From: Lineus longissimus
Taxonomy: Eukaryota; Nemertea; Pilidiophora; Heteronemertea; Lineidae
Reading direction: 5' to 3'
Assembly (NCBI RefSeq): GCF_910592395.1
Contig: NC_088323.1
Coordinates: forward strand, 6,882,001 to 6,946,000
DNA: 64,000 nt
Below are positions 58,787 through 64,000 of the stretch, one piece after another. Each line of letters begins with the position of its first letter. Within the stretch, counting starts at the first letter, position 1. The notes under the pieces are model-generated. The model did not search any database, was not told the DNA's origin, and saw only the letters and a list, made by a program, of their open reading frames with translations. The position numbers and the translations under genes were made by a program.

Positions 58787-58999
58787 TCTGGCGACCCCGG
58801 CAGGACTACGTAGTGTACAGGACGTCGACAATACACGTCACACCATTCAGCGTCCAAGAACTTGCAGGACTTCGTCCCAGTTCGTGAACGGCAAGCCACG
58901 CAGGAGAAGAAATTCCCGTGCAGCTCTGTGAAATTTCCGGTATTTACAACGTATGCGAGTCGTATTCAGCCTGGCAGTACAAGGTGGTAAGATTACTGT

Positions 59000-60010
59000 T
59001 TTGTGACAATCACCCTACGGGACAAATCATCCCCATGGACAATTCATCTACATCGAAGAATACATCCATGTGAACGTTTCTCCCTGTGGAAATTATCCTT
59101 GTGAACAACAATCTTTGGGTGGGACTTGTCCAACAGGATAATACATCCTCTTGGCAGCTCACCTGCAAAGACAATACATCCTCTTGGTCTATTGACTGCA
59201 AGCAATACGACCTATTGACTAATAATCCACAAGGACAATACATCCTCTGGGCCAAGACACCTACAAGGACAATACATCCTCTTGGACAATTCATCTGCAG
59301 AGGCAGTAAATCATCTCGGGTGATTCATCCGCAAAGACAATACATCCTCTTGGCCAATTCATCCGCAAAGACAATACATCCTCTTGATCAATTCATCTGC
59401 AAGGACAATACACCGGACATCCTCTTGACAAATTCATCTGAAAACGATACATCCTCTTGGTCTATTGATCCACAAGGACAATACATCCTCTTGACCAATT
59501 CAACTGCAGGGAAAATACATCTTCTTCCAATTCATCTGCAAAGACAATACTTCCTCGTTGCCAATTCATACGCAAGGACAATACATCCTCTGCAAAGACA
59601 ATACATCCTCTTGACCAATTCATCTGCAAGGACAATACATCCTCTGCAAAGAAAATACATCCTCTTGACCAATTCATCTGCAAGGACAATAGATCCTCTG
59701 CAAAGACAATACATCCTCTTGACCAATTCATCTGCAAGGACAATAGATCCTCTGCAAAGACAATACATCCTCTTGACCAATTCATCTGCAAGGACAATAG
59801 ATCCTCTGCAAAGACAATACATCCTCTTGACCAATTCATCTGCAAGGACAATAGATCCTCTGCAAAGAAAATACATCCTCTTGACCAATTCATCTGCAAG
59901 TACAATACGTCCTCTGCAAAGACAATACATCCTCTTGACCAATTCATCTGCAAAGACAATACATCTTCGTGGCCAATTCATCCGCAAGAAGAATGTATAT
60001 CCTCTTGGCC
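59000..60010. repeat. 54-bp tandem array and related divergent units
   Basis: 'caaagacaatacatcctctt' and 'gaccaattcatctgcaagga' recur. In 59590-59950 the period is exactly 54 bp. The period is a multiple of 3, so a single 349-codon plus frame (59086-60135) and frames of about 150-165 codons on the minus strand stay open. Its first unit (59015-59045) shares 'gggacaaatcatccccatgg' with the 73-bp array. Confidence 0.9.
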
Positions 60011-60328
60011 AACCAATCTTTAAGGAAAATACATTGGATCTATTGTCATTGTCCCTGTCAGATTTAGGTGGCCAGGAGGATAATATGCCTTCTCACCACC
60101 ATGCGCCGCCACCGTGCAAGCTAATGTACAACTAGATATGTTATCAAGATTACGAAAGTGTTGCGAGGCTGGCTTACGAATTTCAGCCGACGCCTACTCC
60201 GTTCAAGCTTACTCTCTATTGCAGGATATACAATGATTTTTCAGTGATCCTGTTTGGAGAAGTGACGGTCCTGCTGGAAGCCATTTTCGTATGAAGAAAC
60301 CAACATATTTCGGGCCAAAGTTGTCCCT

Positions 60329-63300
60329 TTAAACGTTTGGGTCTTTGTGAACTTTGACCCTCGACTTCTTGTTCTGTTCGGGAATCTTAGCTAGAGTCCT
60401 TGCAGTCGCCTTCTCGTTTGGGACACCGAGGGCTGTAAACAGAAGAAAAACAAAAACGTTATAAAGCGGTACAATCTCTAAGCCTCGCCATGGCATCCTG
60501 GTATAACCATCTTGGGCAGTAAACGGGGGGGGGGGGCGCACCAGACGCACGCCCCCCTCCCCATATATTTAATGAAAAAGCTTTGAATTTGACCATGAAA
60601 TGTTGGAACACACCAGAACTTTTAAAATGAAATGCAGTGCACGCCTTCCCCCCCTCTTTGTTGGAGCCTTAATCCCCCCTGTCTGAATTCTCCGAGGAAT
60701 CCCACATCATCTGACCAGAGTCTATCAAAAATAAATACGAAAGACTCTGATCTGATGAAGGGCAAGGAGCGTTGAGTTTACAGTATTTTATACCTAGACT
60801 GGCCTTCTTCGACGGCTGCACCATCTCAGTGGGGTGATGTGCCAGCGGCGTCGCAACATCACTGACTCCAGCAGACGTTCGTCGGCGCCTTTTCTTCTTC
60901 CGTGGTTTCTGTTCTTCGTTCACTTGGACCGCCGTGGCACCATTTGATGCCATCGGTTGTTTACTTTTTGACTTCATCTTCTGCTCGATCTCGCCGCCAT
61001 TTTTTGTCAGATGTGTCGATTTCTTCTTTTGATTTGCTTCGAATTCTGAAAGAAGTGAACGAATTCTGAGAGGATACCACGAGTTCTGAATTGGTGCAGC
61101 GGATTCTGAAAGGATATTACGAATTCTGAACCAGTGCCATGAATTCTGACGAATGGGTACAACGAATTCTGAGAGGAAAAGCAATTTCTGATGAACGGGT
61201 ACAAAAATATTGAAGTATTTTTGGGTACAACGAAATCGGGCACAATGATTCTGAAAGCCCACAACAAATTCTGAAAAGATAAACGAATTCTGAAAGACTA
61301 TAATGAGTTCTGGACGGTATATATGACTTGGAATACCACGTGACCATAAGTGGATCAATGATAGGGACGTTAAGTCTAAGGGCTTAACTAAAGGAGATAA
61401 CGCCAAATTAAGTTAACGCAAGCGTTAGCGACAAATTTTTTTTTGAAAAACCAGGTCCAGTGTATTATCTAGACCGGCGCTGGCTCGACCCACTACTACA
61501 AGTTGCGGATCGAACCTATTTTCATGGGCCATGTCTTACCTTCTTTTTCCTTTGGGATAATCTTCATATCATTGATATGTATCTTAGTCATCTCGTCTGC
61601 GTATTTGAAGGCGATGCGGCGCTTCTCATTATTCCTCTCTATCTCCTCCTTGGAGCGCGGGATGCGGCAGTCGAACACACAGCACAGGATGATGACTGAA
61701 ATGAACCGTATGGCAATTTTAGAATGCCGTCATTTGGCGGCGACACAGAACTCAGACCAGGTAGATTCTATACCAGGGTGTTTTCTCCCAGCGGTCGCCA
61801 CCGTGGGAAAAATACGCTCGTTCCCAGCGGCAACTGCACACAAAAGGGCAATTGCCTTCCTGGGCGACGAAGATTTTACCCCGATTCCAGTGTTGCGCTG
61901 CGGTCGCTGCCGAGGTAGAAGTACGCTCGACCCCAGCGGTTACCGCCCTGCGTTGTAATTAAAGGTTTATACATGAACCTTCTGGTGCGCGGTTGGCGTC
62001 CACTGAAGAATTAAACTCCCATTTGTAATATCAACCCAGCTATCGGCTGGGTTATCTCAATTTCCAAATACTCACGAGTGGACCAGGCCTTAATTCCTCA
62101 TACGGCTCAATCAAAGACGTCGCCGAACATACATGTAACAGCCGAGATTAAAGAAACCTTTATTTTGATTTATGATTTCCCTTCGCCCTTCCCTTCACAC
62201 TCGCCGGCCATTCAGGCCGGTCTAACGCCCCAAAGCCTTCGCATAGCCACGTGACGGGCGGACCAAGAACCTCCATGGATTTTATTCCCGTTGCGTCGGG
62301 AACCGGTGAATCACCCGCCACTGCATTCGCCACATCGATACAGGACCTCCTCATGACACTTCTAGTACTGCGCGGAGTATTACCACCACTTACTGATTGT
62401 TGATATGACGGTGCCGACGATAGCAGCAATGTGCCACACCCTGAGAGGGGGCGCCACCACCGATTCCATACTGAACGGGTCTTGTGTTGAATCATCATAA
62501 TCCGCCGGTGAGAAGGTCGTCGCCGATATCTTGGAGAGCTGCAACTGAAACAGGAGAATAGGAACATGAAATTTGACAAAAACTGTTAAAACGGACAGGT
62601 CAAATAGTATACACTCTTCCGAGGAATTCCGAAGCCGTGCATGTACATGTATATAAATTTAAAACACTCCGTTCCTGCAAAAGCTAGCTATATTGACACG
62701 AGTCACCAGTAACCAAAAAAATCCTTTCAAGTACATGTACTCATAAACCGAAGGAATGATTTAGTTCATGAGTTTCCTCCTAGGTGGCAGGCTGAAGGAA
62801 GCAGGTTCGGCCACCTGGGAATGAAATGATCAACTAGAAAAAACTACACGACAGCACTAAGTATTGGATATTCTCGTGATTGAACTCAGTAGGAGAGTAG
62901 CTTTTGGGATTTGGCCTGTCATTATTATACTCCGGGCGCAGTGAACCGGCCTCGTCCTGTCGCCCGAGAGATTGTCGATCAGGATGACGAAATTGACTGC
63001 ATGGGAGTGTAATCGTCATCGTTTCGAAGTGTGTCACGGTAATATTTCTGATTTTGTCTCCTGACACATCAAGGGTTAAAACGGCATGACGACGACGCTT
63101 TATTTAAATTCGTGTACCCGACTTTTTCGAGATACAAAATGTATATCAACTCGGCTTACTAGGCAACTCCCGCATTCTAAAACTCAGTAATTGATGTACC
63201 CGGGAATGTCGCTGCTTTACAGCCAAGTGTTTGGATGTCGCTATGGTAACCAAATGTTTGGATACAATGAGCTTTTTGACTGTTATCGGGTTGTGGGAGA

Positions 63301-63900
63301 GCATTCTGATTAACGGGGAATGTAAATGAAATGTGGTAGCAAATAATTGTAGTGGTATGTCGGAACATCGATTTTAAGTCACCTGTAATAACGGTCGGTG
63401 CATTGGACCAGGTGAGACATGATGGTGGTTCAGCTAGACGTCCCGGGAGAAGAGTTAGGCTACGCTACTGAACGAGTGAAGTCAACAGCGTAATATATAC
63501 TCTTGATAAGCTAGTGCCGGGGATGGAAGTTTCTTTCACGCCGTACATATCCATTTTAAATGGTTAATTTAGCTCGTGAAGAATACTCATATCCTATTGG
63601 GTGTCATCATTATGACGTCATTCATATTATGCTATTGTGCACATACGATGAAAATATCAAAATATGGTCCGGGGACGAATAGATATGAAAGAAGAAGAAG
63701 AAGAAAAACCACAACACCACCACCACCACAACAACAACAACAAGAAAAGATGGTTGAGAAATTTTCATACTCACTGGCTGGATGGTAGTCTCCGTGAGGG
63801 TAGCCTTTGTCGTTTCTAAGACATCCTTCGCCGCAGCTTTCAAAACAATGTCCACCAATACCAAAATGTAGAGACAGACCCTCCTTGCTGTAACATACAT
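60329..63900 (-). CDS. TMIE: Transmembrane inner ear protein (complete, 262 aa)
   Basis: Five exons in transcript order: 63900-63775, 62544-62394, 61695-61540, 61045-60794, 60432-60329, in phase with a TAA stop. Residues 1-24 form a signal peptide (YILVLVDIVLKAAA). A short extracellular part leads to one membrane span with LRVWHIAAIVGTVISTI and IILCCVFDCRIPRSKEEIER across the exon 2/3 junction. This matches the vertebrate TMIE core (LWHVVGIF...LCCVFNCRVPRTRKEIE). The cytoplasmic tail is very basic (KPRKKKRRRR) and about 100 residues longer than the mammalian one. In vertebrates TMIE is a subunit of the hair-cell mechanotransduction channel complex with TMC proteins. Upstream of exon 4 its own splice acceptor is repeated about ten times. 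Confidence 0.93.
61045..61310 (-). repeat. Tandem copies of the TMIE exon 4 splice acceptor
   Basis: Read on the minus strand, 'tttcagaattcgt'-like words occur about ten times at 20-45-bp spacing before the true junction (cttctttcag|AATTCGAAGC). Several copies keep the pyrimidine-CAG and the reading frame (FSEFVV, LSEFVV, LSESAA), so upstream acceptor use would insert in-frame residues. Confidence 0.8.
62600..63774. other. TMIE intron 1
   Basis: Apart from short CA/CAA-rich runs (63700-63745) I see nothing conserved or gene-like here. Confidence 0.4.
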
Positions 63901-64000
63901 CTTGAACACCAGTCCTTAATGTTTTGGTAATCCAATCAAAAATCACCGAACGTTCCAACACCCTTGCCTGAGCTGAAGGAAGATCCTACTTGTCCATCAC

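Noticed and set aside
59086-60135. 349-codon plus-strand ORF as a gene
   Set aside because: It is almost entirely the 54-bp array, and frames on the opposite strand are open too.
60669-61406. A 245-codon single ORF on the minus strand as a separate gene
   Set aside because: Its 3' half is TMIE exon 4 and the rest is the acceptor-derived repeat and flanking intron.

Overview
This is a eukaryotic (metazoan) genomic window. Five multi-exon genes on both strands can be joined across consensus GT/AG splice sites with exact codon-phase continuity, in introns and intergenic DNA crowded with MITEs, tRNA-derived SINEs and minisatellites. The gene set (a STAND/NACHT-TPR protein, a C10orf67-like coiled-coil protein, STK16, a SENP1/2 SUMO protease, MINDY4, TMIE) and the repeat style (a repeated 'gacctctgtgaccttg' motif, polynucleotide GACGAC, 'ggtgagct' hairpins) suggest a marine invertebrate, probably a lophotrochozoan such as a mollusc or brachiopod. 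The phylum is inference. All exon models below come from reading splice sites and phases by eye.

Layout: (1) 213-6552, + strand, 3' part of a NACHT-TPR gene whose 5' end lies outside the window. (2) 6553-12871, intergenic, almost entirely repeats. (3) 12872-26653, - strand, complete 14-exon C10orf67-like gene. (4) 27013-30404, + strand, complete 7-exon STK16, head-to-head with gene 3 across about 360 bp. (5) 34686-44525, - strand, 15 exons of a SENP1/2-type protease, complete at the C-terminus, first coding exon not found. (6) 46053-53986, + strand, complete 14-exon MINDY4 deubiquitinase, head-to-head with SENP. (7) 53987-60328, intergenic, a minisatellite, a TIR element, a 1.9-kb 73-bp satellite array, an LTR/PBS-like segment and a 54-bp array. 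(8) 60329-63900, - strand, complete 5-exon TMIE. The genes alternate in orientation, so every boundary is either a shared promoter region or a shared 3' flank. They do not form one pathway: two are ubiquitin/SUMO isopeptidases, several have cilia- or hair-cell-linked relatives, and one is a Golgi-type kinase.

The most distinctive feature is recurrent 'ghost' duplication of splice junctions. At least eight times, in five genes, a short piece spanning an intron/exon boundary or exon end has been duplicated next to the real exon, usually keeping the splice signal and sometimes the reading frame. The MINDY4 ghost carries the catalytic-cysteine motif, and TMIE has about ten tandem copies of its own 3' splice site. 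A palindromic pogo/Tigger-like MITE family (at least 13 copies) has twice inserted so that its end abuts a 5' splice site. A 430-bp TIR element can be dated relative to its host repeat because an empty-site copy lies 10 kb away.
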